From JBGPYM01 sp041493205 (GTDB taxonomy: Bacteria; Bacteroidota; Ignavibacteria; UBA10030; UBA6906), in NCBI GenBank assembly GCA_041493205.1, contig JBGPYM010000043.1:1-15797 (forward strand): a DNA stretch of 15,797 nt, given 5' to 3'. Below, in pieces: positions 1 through 7,670 of this stretch; within the stretch, counting starts at the first letter, position 1, and every line of letters begins with the position of its first letter. The translations under genes were made by a program, and so were the position numbers. The notes below the pieces were generated by a model that had not been told where the DNA came from, searched no databases, and saw only the letters and a program-made list of their open reading frames with translations.

Positions 1-1
1 A

Positions 2-424
2 TCGGCGTACCCGTTCCCGGTCAGGCATCACTCAGAACTTCCGGCCGGGAGGGCGGAACCGGGGGCGGATGCAGCGCGCGGTGGGCACAACGGAAAGGAT
101 CGTCCGGAATTCATCGCAGACTGGGAACCAATGGTGCGCGCGATCCTGGCGGACGTCGCCGCGGGCGTCAGCACGAACGAGATTGCAGCGAAATTTCATA
201 ACGGGCTCGCCGCCGCGATCGTTGCGGTTGCACGGCGCACCAGCGAACAGAAGGTGATTCTAACCGGCGGATGCTTTCAGAACCTGTACCTCCTTCAGAA
301 AACGGTACGGCTTCTCCTTGGCGCGGGATTTCAGCCGTACTGGCACCAGCGCATTCCGCCAAACGACGGCGGGATTGCGCTTGGGCAGATCTATGTGGCG
401 GCATTGGAGGGCGGGCGAGTCTGA
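2..424 (+). CDS. hypF: Carbamoyltransferase HypF, C-terminal part (5' end outside window)
   Basis: HypF uses carbamoyl phosphate and ATP to make the carbamoyl group that becomes the CN ligands of [NiFe]-hydrogenase. The frame is open from the first bases of the window, so the gene enters from the left. About 140 residues remain. The end of the family is recognisable: FHNGLAAAIV, then ILTGGCFQN, and the closing PPNDGGIALGQ signature, all from the Kae1-like carbamoyl-transfer domain. The acylphosphatase, zinc-finger and YrdC domains would lie upstream and cannot be checked. The TGA stop is at 422-424, only two bases before a hairpin repeat, and hypC follows 70 bases downstream. Family and order fit a hyp maturation operon. 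Identification is strong despite the truncation. Confidence 0.9.
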   Translation, partial: SAYPFPVRHHSELPAGRAEPGADAARGGHNGKDRPEFIADWEPMVRAILADVAAGVSTNEIAAKFHNGLAAAIVAVARRTSEQKVILTGGCFQNLYLLQKTVRLLLGAGFQPYWHQRIPPNDGGIALGQIYVAALEGGRV

Positions 425-426
425 TC

Positions 427-463
427 GAAGAGCCACCGGCAGGGACGCCGGTGCTACTACAGG
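427..463 (+). repeat. Dispersed hairpin repeat, copy R1 (between hypF and hypC)
   Basis: Left flank GAAGAGC, stem CACCGGC (434-440), loop AGGGAC, stem GCCGGTG (447-453), right flank CTACTACAG. It is a copy of the family also seen at 6286-6506, 8699-8764 and 10222-10300. It sits inside the putative hyp transcript, where it could fold and affect RNA stability or partial termination; no T-tract follows it, so I do not call it a terminator. Confidence 0.8.
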
Positions 464-494
464 GGTTATTGAATTAAACCGACGGAGGGATGAT

Positions 495-740
495 ATGTGC
501 CTCGCAATTCCGGGAAAGGTACTGCAGATCGAGCGCGGGACAACGCCGCTCATGGGGGACGTCAGCTTCGGGGGAATCAAGAAAAAGGTGTGCCTTGAGT
601 GGCTTCCCGAGGTGACGGTGGGGCAGTACGTCATCGTCCATGTCGGGTTTGCCATCAGCACGGTGGACGAGAAAGAGGCGCTCGAAACGCTGGAGCTCTT
701 CAAGGAAATCGATGAGGCCTCTGACGAGGAGGTTGTATGA
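495..740 (+). CDS. hypC: Hydrogenase maturation chaperone HypC
   Basis: Small (81 residues) HypC/HybG chaperone. With HypD it carries the iron centre while CN and CO ligands are attached, then hands it to the hydrogenase large subunit. The start is fixed by the invariant N-terminus MCLAIPGKV, whose Cys2 is the essential iron/HypD contact after Met removal, and by the GGAGGG ribosome site at 484-489. The frame stays open further upstream into the repeat and hypF, but that extension would bury Cys2 and is not used. The stop overlaps the hypD start (ATGA), which suggests translational coupling. Length and sequence are typical for the family. Confidence 0.95.
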   Translation: MCLAIPGKVLQIERGTTPLMGDVSFGGIKKKVCLEWLPEVTVGQYVIVHVGFAISTVDEKEALETLELFKEIDEASDEEVV

Positions 741-1852
741 AATTCCTCGACGAGTACCGCGACAGGGGAGCGGCGGAGCGCTTCGCCGCAGCCATCAGGA
801 ACATCACCACGCAGCCGTGGACGATCATGGAAATCTGCGGCGGGCAGACCCACACGATCGTCAAGTACGGGATCGAATCGCTGCTCCCGCCGGAGATCAC
901 GCTGGTGCACGGACCCGGCTGCCCCGTCTGCGTGACGCCGCTGGAGATCATCGACAAGGCAATTGCGATTGCATCGTTGCCGGACGTTATTTTCACCTCC
1001 TTTGGCGACATGATGCGGGTCCCAGGTTCGTCGAAGGACCTGCTCACCGTGCGGGCCGAGCGGGGGAACGTCCGCATGGTCTATTCACCGCTCGACGCGG
1101 TGAAAATTGCCGCAGAGAATCCCGGGAAGAAGGTGGTCTTCTTCGGGGTGGGATTCGAGACGACGGCACCGGCGAACGCGATGACCGTGTGGCAGGCAAG
1201 GCGGCTCGGGCTGCGCAATTTCTCCCTCCTCTGTTCCCATGTACTGGTCCCCCCTGCGATCGATGCGCTCCTCTCGTCACCCGCCAGCAGGATCCAGGGC
1301 TTCCTGGCCGCGGGGCACGTCTGCACGGTGATGGGGTACGAGGAGTACATTCCCCTCGCCCGGAAGTACAAGGTTCCGATTGTGGTGACCGGATTCGAGC
1401 CGGTCGATATTCTGCAGGGGCTTGCCATGGCGATCCGGCAGCTGGAGGAGAAGCGGACGGACGTGGAGAACCAGTACGCGCGTGCCGTCCGCCGGGAAGG
1501 AAATCCGGCCGCCCGGAAGCTGCTGGAAGAGGTGTTCGAGGTGACCGACCGCTCCTGGCGGGGGATCGGCCAAATACCCCGGAGCGGCTACCGGCTGCGG
1601 GAAGAGTTTGCCGCCTTCGACGCGGAGCGGGTGTTTGACGTCGGCGGGATCGTGGCGCAGGAATCACCCCTCTGCATCGCGGGGGAAATCCTGCAGGGAT
1701 TGAAAAAGCCGCACGAGTGTTCCGCGTTCGGTTCCAAGTGCACGCCTGAGCATCCGCTTGGCGCGCCGATGGTGTCGTCGGAAGGCGCGTGCGCCGCGTA
1801 CTATCATTACGGCCAGTTCCGGCACGCTGCGGCGGGTCAGGAAAGCTCATGA
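737..1852 (+). CDS. hypD: Hydrogenase maturation factor HypD
   Basis: Iron-sulfur scaffold protein (371 residues) that, with HypC, is the site where Fe(CN)2CO is assembled for [NiFe]-hydrogenase. Visible family motifs in order: MEICGGQTHTI with Cys34, HGPGCPVCVTP with Cys62 and Cys65 (the redox thiols), FGDMMRVPGS, FFGVGFETTAP, GFLAAGHVCTVMG and GFEPVDIL. The C-terminal cluster region has four cysteines at about 313, 328, 335 and 352, ending in the CTPEHPLGAPMVSSEGACAA block that holds the [4Fe-4S] cluster. It begins inside the last codons of hypC and ends next to hypE. All key residues are present, so it should be functional. Confidence 0.96.
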   Translation: MKFLDEYRDRGAAERFAAAIRNITTQPWTIMEICGGQTHTIVKYGIESLLPPEITLVHGPGCPVCVTPLEIIDKAIAIASLPDVIFTSFGDMMRVPGSSKDLLTVRAERGNVRMVYSPLDAVKIAAENPGKKVVFFGVGFETTAPANAMTVWQARRLGLRNFSLLCSHVLVPPAIDALLSSPASRIQGFLAAGHVCTVMGYEEYIPLARKYKVPIVVTGFEPVDILQGLAMAIRQLEEKRTDVENQYARAVRREGNPAARKLLEEVFEVTDRSWRGIGQIPRSGYRLREEFAAFDAERVFDVGGIVAQESPLCIAGEILQGLKKPHECSAFGSKCTPEHPLGAPMVSSEGACAAYYHYGQFRHAAAGQESS

Positions 1853-1863
1853 GGAGAAGACCA

Positions 1864-2931
1864 ATGGAGAACAAACCGGTGATCGATCCGTTTGCAGGGC
1901 TCTCGTGTCCGATTCCGCAGTCCGAGTACGCAACAGTGCTCCTGGCGCACGGCGGGGGAGGAAAACTCACGCAACAGCTGATCCAGAAGATGTTCGTGTC
2001 GCAATTCGACAACGAGCTGCTCGCGCCGCTGCACGATGGCGCGGTCATTCCGCTTGGTGCACTGCGGCTTGCATTCTCGACCGATACATACGTCGTCGAC
2101 CCGATCTTTTTCCCGGGCGGTGACATCGGGGAACTGGCCGTGAACGGCACCGTGAACGATCTGGCGATGTGCGGCGCGGTCCCGCAGTACCTCTCCTCCG
2201 CCTTTATCATTGAGGAAGGGCTTCCCATGGAGGAGCTCTGGCGGGTGGTTCTCTCCATGAAAAACGCCGCGCGGGCGGCCGGCGTCACGCTGGTCACGGG
2301 CGACACCAAAGTCGTCGATAAAGGGAAGGGCGACCGTGTTTTCATCAACACATCCGGCATCGGCGTGATCGCTCCGGGGGTTGACGTGAGCCCGCGGAAC
2401 GCGCGTCCCGGCGACGTGATCATACTGAACGGCAACATCGCCGCGCATGGCATGGCGATCATGTCCGTACGCGAGGGGCTGGCATTCGAAACGCAGATCG
2501 TGAGTGATACCGCGCCGCTCCACGGGCTGGTTGCACAGATCCTGCAAGCAGATCCCGGCGTCCACGTCATGCGCGATCCGACCCGCGGCGGCATCGCGAG
2601 CGCGCTCAACGAGATCGCCGGTTCGTCCCGTATGGGCATTGCGATCATCGAGGAGGCGATTCCGATGACGGACGAAGTGCGGGGGGCGTGTGAAATCCTC
2701 GGCCTGGATCCGCTCTACGTGGCCAACGAGGGGAAGATGCTCGCCTTCGTCGACCCGGCTTCCGCCCCGCGGGTGCTCGCCGCGATGCGCTCCCATCCGC
2801 TCGGCAAGGATGCGGTTGTCATCGGCAAGGTGGTGGCAGATCATCCCGGCCTCGTCGTCATGAAGAGTACCATCGGGGGGATGCGCGTCGTCGACATGCT
2901 CTCGGGCGAACAGCTCCCCCGTATTTGCTGA
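1864..2931 (+). CDS. hypE: Hydrogenase maturation factor HypE
   Basis: HypE (355 residues) receives the carbamoyl group from HypF on its C-terminal cysteine and dehydrates it with ATP to a thiocyanate, the CN donor. It belongs to the PurM/SelD-like ATPases. Visible: the glycine-rich AHGGGGKL near residue 30, FSTDTYVVDP with FFPGGDIG and the NGTVNDLAMCGA block at about 70-105, DPTRGGIA, and the diagnostic C-terminus PRIC with the acceptor Cys as the last residue. The start at 1864 is chosen because GAGGAGA at 1851-1857 is well spaced from it. An in-frame ATG at 1849 overlaps the hypD stop and is the alternative. The buk start follows after 7 bases. Confidence 0.95.
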   Translation: MENKPVIDPFAGLSCPIPQSEYATVLLAHGGGGKLTQQLIQKMFVSQFDNELLAPLHDGAVIPLGALRLAFSTDTYVVDPIFFPGGDIGELAVNGTVNDLAMCGAVPQYLSSAFIIEEGLPMEELWRVVLSMKNAARAAGVTLVTGDTKVVDKGKGDRVFINTSGIGVIAPGVDVSPRNARPGDVIILNGNIAAHGMAIMSVREGLAFETQIVSDTAPLHGLVAQILQADPGVHVMRDPTRGGIASALNEIAGSSRMGIAIIEEAIPMTDEVRGACEILGLDPLYVANEGKMLAFVDPASAPRVLAAMRSHPLGKDAVVIGKVVADHPGLVVMKSTIGGMRVVDMLSGEQLPRIC

Positions 2932-2938
2932 AGGATCC

Positions 2939-3991
2939 ATGCATCCCATTCTAGTCATCAACCCCGGGTCGACGTCCACCAAGATGGCGCTGTTCGACTG
3001 TGAACAGCAGCGGTGCGCCGAGGTGATACGCCATGATCCGGCGGCCCTCCGGAAGTTTCCGCGGCTCTGGGATCAATGCGATTTTCGTCTTCACCTCGTG
3101 CGCGAATGGGCGTTCGCCCGGACCGACGGCGTGGCAGCCGTAGTTGCCATGGGGGGGTTGCTCCGGCCGCTGCCGGGCGGGACGTACCGGGTCAACGAAC
3201 AGATGGTCGCAGACGCCCGCGCGAACCTGCAGGGGGAACACGCATCCAACCTTGGCTGCGCGATGGCACAGAGGCTGGCGCGTGAGTTCGGGTGCGAGGC
3301 ATACGTCGTGGACCCCGTCTCGGTGGATGAACTGGAGCCGCTTGCCCGCTATTCAGGGCATCCCCTGGTCACGCGCAGCGCGCTCTCGCACGCACTGAAC
3401 ATTCACGCCGCAGGCCGGCGTGCCGCGGCGGAAACGGGCACGCCCTTCGAAGAGAGCCGGTTTATCGTGGCGCACCTCGGCGGCGGGATCTCCGTTGCTC
3501 CTTTGAGGGGAGGGCGGATTATCGACGTCAACGATGCGTCGAGCGACGGCCCATTTTCCCCCGAGCGCACGGGTGGCCTTCCCCTGCAGCAATTCATCAC
3601 GATGTGCTTTTCCGGCTCGTATGCGGAGCGGGAAGTCCGGGATATGGTGCGTGGCGCCGGAGGGCTGACAGCGTATTGCGGGACGAATTCCGCCGTGGAG
3701 GTGGAAGCGATGATCGCGAAGGGGGATCTCCGGGCACGCGAGGTGTACGAGGCGATGGCATATCAGATCGCCAAGGAGATCGGTGCAATGGCGGCCGCCT
3801 TGAAAGGCGATGTCCAGGCGGTGATCCTGACCGGCGGGCTGGCCGCGTCCGCGCTCCTGGTCGGATGGATTACGGAGCGGGTACGATTCATCGCGCCCGT
3901 GATCGTCTATCCGGGGGAGGACGAAATGCACTCCCTGGCACTGGGGGCCGTGCGTGTGCTGCGGGGAGAAGCGGAACCACTTGAATACTGA
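2939..3991 (+). CDS. buk: Butyrate kinase (acetokinase family)
   Basis: Transfers phosphate from butyryl-phosphate (or a branched-chain acyl-phosphate) to ADP, yielding the free acid and ATP. The 350-residue length and the sequence match Buk rather than the longer AckA. Family signatures: the phosphate-1 loop VINPGSTSTKMALF at residues 6-19, VAMGGLLRPLPGGTY, the SRSALSHALNIHAA-like segment near 146-158 (here TRSALSHALNIHAA), the AHLGGGISVAP adenosine motif at 178-188, DGPFSPERTGGLP, and TGGLA near the C-terminus. It lies 7 bases after hypE with a short AAGGA ribosome site overlapping the hypE stop, and ptb follows directly. The exact acyl chain specificity cannot be read from sequence. Confidence 0.93.
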   Translation: MHPILVINPGSTSTKMALFDCEQQRCAEVIRHDPAALRKFPRLWDQCDFRLHLVREWAFARTDGVAAVVAMGGLLRPLPGGTYRVNEQMVADARANLQGEHASNLGCAMAQRLAREFGCEAYVVDPVSVDELEPLARYSGHPLVTRSALSHALNIHAAGRRAAAETGTPFEESRFIVAHLGGGISVAPLRGGRIIDVNDASSDGPFSPERTGGLPLQQFITMCFSGSYAEREVRDMVRGAGGLTAYCGTNSAVEVEAMIAKGDLRAREVYEAMAYQIAKEIGAMAAALKGDVQAVILTGGLAASALLVGWITERVRFIAPVIVYPGEDEMHSLALGAVRVLRGEAEPLEY

Positions 3992-4004
3992 CCGGGAGGA
4001 ACTC

Positions 4005-4934
4005 GTGATTCAGACCTTTGATCAACTGCTGGCCTTTGCCGCCACGCTGCCGCCGAAGCGGGTCGCTGTCGCGTTACCTTCGTCCGCCGACACGTTTGAC
4101 GCACTCCGGGACGCCGTGCAGGCCCTCAAGGTCAGTCTGGTGTGTGCCGGTGACGGCGATCTCATCAAGCGCGAACTCTCCGCCCGCGGTGTCGATGCGG
4201 GGCGAGTGTCCGTCATACCGGCGGATGGTACCCACAGAGCATTGCGTGCTGCCATCGACGCAGTGCGGGAGGGAAACGCCGACATTCTGATGAAGGGGGG
4301 TGTGGACACCGCGACCATGATGCGGGAGGTACTGAACGCGGAGGGAGGACTCCGGACGGGGAAGCTGCTGAGCGATATATTCGTGCTGGAATATCCCCCC
4401 CGCGAGGGGAACAAGTTCATCATGATCACCGACGGGGGGATGACGCTGGCCCCCGATCTGAAGAACAAGGTAGAGCTGATCGCCAATGCAGTGGCTGTGG
4501 CGCACGCGCTCGGCAACACAATGCCGAAGGTCGCGGTTCTTTCCGCCACAGAATTCGTCGTCCCAGGCCTGCAATCGACTCTGGACGCCGCGGCGCTGTC
4601 GAAGATGAATGACCGGGGTCAGATCAGGGGATGCCTCGTGGACGGGCCGTTCGCGCTGGACAATGCGATCTCGATTGAAGCGGCGGCCGAGAAAGGGATC
4701 CGCTCGGAAGTTGCAGGAAATGCGGAGATACTCGTCGCCGCGAACATAGAGTCGGCGAACAGCCTGGCAAAGAGCACAACCTATTTTGCCGGCCTCCGGC
4801 TTGCCCACGTCATAGTCGGCGGCAGGGCGCCGATCCTGATTCCTTCACGGGTAGACAGGGCGGACGCGCGGCTCCTCTCGATCGCGCTGGGCGTCATCAT
4901 GAGCGCCCGAAGTGCCTCAGGTGACCAGGACTAA
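4005..4934 (+). CDS. ptb: Phosphate butyryltransferase (Pta/Ptb family)
   Basis: Exchanges the CoA of butyryl-CoA (or a related acyl-CoA) for phosphate, making the acyl-phosphate used by the adjacent kinase. The product has 309 residues, typical for Ptb. Features seen: AVALPSSADTFDALRDA at the N-terminus, LMKGGVDTATMMR at about 96-107, FIMITDGGMTLAPDL, VDGPFALDNAIS at 212-223, and the C-terminal IPSRVDRADARLLSIALG block that closes the family. The start is GTG at 4005, supported by GGGAGGA at 3994-4000; an upstream in-frame ATG at 3954 would overlap buk by about 38 bases and adds no family sequence. Buk and Ptb together make one ATP per acyl-CoA. Confidence 0.93.
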   Translation: MIQTFDQLLAFAATLPPKRVAVALPSSADTFDALRDAVQALKVSLVCAGDGDLIKRELSARGVDAGRVSVIPADGTHRALRAAIDAVREGNADILMKGGVDTATMMREVLNAEGGLRTGKLLSDIFVLEYPPREGNKFIMITDGGMTLAPDLKNKVELIANAVAVAHALGNTMPKVAVLSATEFVVPGLQSTLDAAALSKMNDRGQIRGCLVDGPFALDNAISIEAAAEKGIRSEVAGNAEILVAANIESANSLAKSTTYFAGLRLAHVIVGGRAPILIPSRVDRADARLLSIALGVIMSARSASGDQD

Positions 4935-4970
4935 GGTACCGGGCGCGGTGCGCACAGAAGCAGTCACCTG
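4918..4970. other. 8-bp inverted repeat across convergent gene ends
   Basis: CAGGTGAC (4918-4925) is perfectly inverted as GTCACCTG (4963-4970), with 37 bases between. The arms lie in the last codons of ptb and of the convergent amidohydrolase. The 29-base gap between the two stops holds no T-tract hairpin, so this is only a weak candidate for a bidirectional stop signal and may be chance. Confidence 0.25.
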
Positions 4971-6262
4971 CCTGCGGCCGGCAGTTCATTCCTGAACACC
5001 GTGCCATCTTTCATGACGAACCGGACATGCTGAAGGAGCCCGATGTCCTGGAGCGGATCTCCTCCGACGCCAATGATGTCGGCCAGGGCGCCGGGGCTGA
5101 TTTCCCCGAGCTTTCCTTTCATGCCGAGCAGGTCGGCGGCATCGGTCGTCGCGGACTGAATGGCCTCCATCGGGGTCATCCCCCACTGGACCATATAGGT
5201 GAATTCCTTCGCCTGATTCTCCGTCCACGCGAATCCGCCCACATCCGTACCGAAGACTATTTTCACGCCGGCTTTATGGGCCTTTGCGAAGACGAGCGGC
5301 TGGATTTCCGCGAGAGCCTTGTTGATGGGATTCCCGGCTGCAGCCCGGCCTTCCGCCACCCAAACATTCACATAGATGGTGGGGCACCACGCAACCCCCT
5401 TTTTCACCATGAGCGCGATGCACTCGTCGTCCATGGCGAATCCGTGTTCAATCGAGGAAGCGCCCGCATTGATGGCAGGGATGATGCCGTCACGCGTCAC
5501 CGCGTGCGCCGCCAGCTTCTTGCGCGACACCCGGGTTTCATCGCCGATCGCCTTTAACTCCTCGTCGGTGAAGTTCGGCAAACTCCGGAACGCGCCGCCG
5601 GGCTCCCGGTAGTAGCTCCGGTCGGCGTACACCTTGACCCAGTCCGCCCCGTAGGAGATCTGTTCCCGGACCGCGCGCCGGGCTTCATCGGCCCCCGTGA
5701 TTTCCTGCACGCCCTTGGGGAGGTGGAGTTCCCACGCATACGCGCTATTGCGAAGAGGGTAATGCCCCGTGGTGTTGATCGAACGGGTGGCGACGAACAG
5801 GCGCGGCCCGACGATGATGCCGTTGTTGATGGCTTTTTTCAGATCGACGTCGGCGTACATCGCGCCTTCCGTCTCCAGATCGCGCAGGGTTGTGAATCCG
5901 TTCATGAGTGCGGTTTTGCACGAGAGACTTGCGCGAAGGGTTCGGTAGGGGATGGATTCCTTGAGGATTTGCTCGGCATAGTCCTCCTCGGTGATGTCAC
6001 CCTGCAGGAGGATGTGGGTATGGGCATCGATGAGGCCCGGCAACACGGTCGCACCAGAGAGGTCGATCAGGGTTGCGCCTGCCGGAACCTCCTTGCCGAC
6101 TTCCCTGATCGTGTTTCCTTCCACGACGATCACCGCGCCATGGCGCGGGACGCCGGAGACGCCGTCGATGAGGGTCCCGCACCGGATGGCGGTTACTTTG
6201 GGCTGGGAGAGGGCCAAGGAGGCTATACACGCGAGAAGGAAAAGAGGGAGAATTTGTTTCAT
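4964..6262 (-). CDS. Exported amidohydrolase (imidazolonepropionase-like, metal-dependent)
   Basis: A 432-residue member of the amidohydrolase superfamily. Related secreted enzymes hydrolyse Xaa-Pro or other N-acyl dipeptides and cyclic amides; the substrate here is unknown. Catalytic motifs in order: TVLPGLIDAHTH with His81 and His83, GADWVKVYA with Lys210 as likely metal-bridging lysine, AAHAVT with His253, IEHG with His273, and FGTDVGG with Asp340; the composite beta-sandwich closes with SPGALADIIGVGGDPL. The N-terminus MKQILPLFLLACIASLALS is a signal peptide; cysteine at position 12 could be a lipobox, though early. Start chosen from this signal peptide and an AAGGAG site seven bases upstream; an in-frame start at 6295 is less likely. 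Monocistronic. Confidence 0.87.
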   Translation of the reverse strand: MKQILPLFLLACIASLALSQPKVTAIRCGTLIDGVSGVPRHGAVIVVEGNTIREVGKEVPAGATLIDLSGATVLPGLIDAHTHILLQGDITEEDYAEQILKESIPYRTLRASLSCKTALMNGFTTLRDLETEGAMYADVDLKKAINNGIIVGPRLFVATRSINTTGHYPLRNSAYAWELHLPKGVQEITGADEARRAVREQISYGADWVKVYADRSYYREPGGAFRSLPNFTDEELKAIGDETRVSRKKLAAHAVTRDGIIPAINAGASSIEHGFAMDDECIALMVKKGVAWCPTIYVNVWVAEGRAAAGNPINKALAEIQPLVFAKAHKAGVKIVFGTDVGGFAWTENQAKEFTYMVQWGMTPMEAIQSATTDAADLLGMKGKLGEISPGALADIIGVGGDPLQDIGLLQHVRFVMKDGTVFRNELPAAGR

Positions 6263-6285
6263 AGAGGGACTCCTTGATACTTGGT

Positions 6286-6506
6286 GAAAAGCCACGGGCG
6301 AGACGCCCGTGCCACTACAGGATGTAGATGAGAATTCGTCTCATGGAAGAGCCACCGGCGGGGACGCCGGTGCGACCACAGAATGTAGATGAGAATTCGC
6401 CTCATGGAAGAGCCACCGGCGGGGACGCCGGTGCTACACAAGCATTTAGCAATGTGGGACGGGCGGGACGCCCGTCCCACTGCATCGTGGCCCGTGCCAC
6501 TACCAC
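6286..6506. repeat. Cluster of hairpin repeats R2-R5 in the divergent intergenic region
   Basis: The 339-base gap between the divergent amidohydrolase and thioredoxin genes is mostly repeat. R2 (6286-6320): GAAAAGC, stem CACGGGCG, loop AGA, stem CGCCCGTG, CCACTACAG. R3 (6346-6381) and R4 (6407-6440): GAAGAGC, stem CACCGGCG, loop GGGA, stem CGCCGGTG. R5 (6454-6480): a perfect 12-bp stem (GTGGGACGGGCG with its complement) and loop GGA. A right-half remnant, GCCCGTGCCACTACCAC, follows at 6490-6506. Stem sequence differs between copies but pairing is kept. No coding potential is seen. Confidence 0.85.
6320..6441. repeat. Two tandem 61-bp units within the repeat cluster
   Basis: 6320-6380 and 6381-6441 are direct copies differing at only a few bases. 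Each unit contains one family hairpin plus a spacer with a smaller dyad: ATGAGA / TCTCAT at 6328-6333 and 6339-6344 in the first copy, reduced to ATGAG / CTCAT in the second. This points to a recent local duplication of hairpin plus spacer. Confidence 0.85.
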
Positions 6507-6520
6507 GTGTCTGGACGAAC

Positions 6521-6540
6521 CAAGATGACCGATCATCTTG
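6521..6540. promoter_or_regulatory. Perfect 8-bp dyad next to a possible promoter
   Basis: CAAGATGA (6521-6528) and TCATCTTG (6533-6540) are perfect inverted copies around CCGA. The right arm overlaps a possible -35 box for the thioredoxin-like gene, so an operator role is conceivable. No T-tract follows on either strand, which argues against a terminator. Confidence 0.35.
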
Positions 6541-6565
6541 AAAGAGTCAAGAATCCTGATATCTT
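6538..6565 (+). promoter_or_regulatory. Possible promoter of the thioredoxin-like gene
   Basis: TTGAAA (6538-6543) is followed after 16 bases by TATCTT (6560-6565), matching a sigma-70-like pattern at five and four of six positions. It would give a leader of about 30 bases before the GGGAGG ribosome site (6590-6595). Sigma specificity of this lineage may differ, so this is tentative. Confidence 0.3.
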
Positions 6566-6601
6566 GCACTGTACTGCATTGTAACCAACGGGAGGATTTG
6601 C

Positions 6602-7669
6602 ATGAACAAGCTGGGGATGCTATTACTGGCGGCGTTGCTGGCGGCGTTGCTGGCGGCGGGCTCTGCGCAGGCCGAAATCAAGTTTCTCCGCGGACCCCTG
6701 GATGAAGCGATCACGCGGGCGCGCACGGAAAAGAAGCCGGTCATGATCGATTTCATCACCGACTGGTGCCGCTGGTGCGATACGCTCGACGCACGGACGT
6801 ATTCGGACGCAGGAGTTGCGGATTACATTAACGGCACTGTCGTCCCGATCAAAATCGACGCGGAGAAGGGAGAAGGCATTGCAATCGCGAAGAAGTACGG
6901 CGTGCGGGCATATCCGACCATCCTCCTGATCAATGCGAACGGCGATGAAATCGACCGGCTCCTGGGGTACATGCCTCCGGAACCGTTCTTGAAAACTGTT
7001 AAAGGTTACGTGACCGGGGAGAGCACGCTGGCGACAATGCTCGCCGACGTTGGGAAGCATCCAAGCGACCCCGCGATCCGGTACGCCATTGCTGTCAAGT
7101 TTGACGATCGGAATGAACCGGGACGTGCGGCCGAGCAGTATCGCAAGCTCCTGGAACTCGATCCGGAGAACAAGCTCGGGCACAACGAAGAGGCGGAATT
7201 CTCCCTTGCGGTCAACTCCCTGCAGTCGGAGAGCAAGAGCGCTCCCCTCGAGGCGTTCGTCGAAAAGTACCCGGAATCGCCCAGAATGCGCCAGGCGCTT
7301 AACACGCTCTTGAATGCGTCGTTGCGCAAGGGGGACGCGGACGGTTCGAAGAAATACTACCTCCGGTACAGCGCGATAAATCCGAACAACGCGGCGATGA
7401 TGAACAGTTACGCCTGGCTTTGCGCAGAGAAGAAGATCAATCTCGACCATGCCGCCGAAACTGCCGCAGCCGCGGTGGCACTCGCCAAAACCGACGGCGA
7501 CCGGGCAATGTACCTGGATACACAGGCGACAGTGGAATTCGAGCGCGGGAACGCGAAGGAAGCGATCGCTCTCGAAGAGAAGGCACTCGGGTTGTTGAAG
7601 GAGGCGACTCCGAAGGAACGGAAGGGTTACGAAGAGACGCTTGCCAAGTTCAAGGCCGGGGGGAAGTGA
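6602..7669 (+). CDS. Exported thioredoxin-fold protein with helical repeat C-terminus
   Basis: A 355-residue protein likely working in the periplasm as a thiol-disulfide reductase or chaperone-like thioredoxin. A signal peptide ends around AQA at residues 22-24. The thioredoxin_7/DsbD-gamma-like domain spans about 27-140 with the redox motif DWCRWCD (Cys56, Cys59) and the cis-proline loop AYPT (Pro105). The remaining 200 residues are charged and helical with TPR-like pieces, e.g. AAEQYRKLLELDPENK and the NAKEAIALEEKALGLL stretch. A good GGGAGG ribosome site precedes the ATG. The signal peptide is encoded by nearly three 12-bp tandem copies. A GNAT gene follows after one base, so both are probably cotranscribed. 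Partner proteins are unknown. Confidence 0.85.
   Translation: MNKLGMLLLAALLAALLAAGSAQAEIKFLRGPLDEAITRARTEKKPVMIDFITDWCRWCDTLDARTYSDAGVADYINGTVVPIKIDAEKGEGIAIAKKYGVRAYPTILLINANGDEIDRLLGYMPPEPFLKTVKGYVTGESTLATMLADVGKHPSDPAIRYAIAVKFDDRNEPGRAAEQYRKLLELDPENKLGHNEEAEFSLAVNSLQSESKSAPLEAFVEKYPESPRMRQALNTLLNASLRKGDADGSKKYYLRYSAINPNNAAMMNSYAWLCAEKKINLDHAAETAAAAVALAKTDGDRAMYLDTQATVEFERGNAKEAIALEEKALGLLKEATPKERKGYEETLAKFKAGGK
6626..6660 (+). repeat. 12-bp tandem repeat inside the signal-peptide coding region
   Basis: CTGGCGGCGTTG occurs at 6626-6637 and 6638-6649, followed by a partial third copy at 6650-6659. It encodes the LAAL periodicity of the hydrophobic core of the signal peptide. The unit length is a multiple of three, so copy-number change would keep frame and alter the hydrophobic length. 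Confidence 0.85.
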
Positions 7670-7670
7670 A

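Noticed and set aside
1044..2648. Long open frame on the minus strand opposite hypD and hypE (about 534 codons)
   Set aside because: It is antisense to two genes with complete family motifs, its translation is rich in Arg, Pro and Ser with no recognisable domain, and GC-rich codon use explains its openness.
6320..6441. CRISPR-like array
   Set aside because: Only two units, spacers are also repeated, and the unit is a hairpin repeat of a dispersed family; no cas genes are in the window.
6259..6480. Small minus-strand frame across the repeat cluster
   Set aside because: Encoded almost entirely by repeats (recurring SRRPRRW/ASRPW pieces); not a credible protein.
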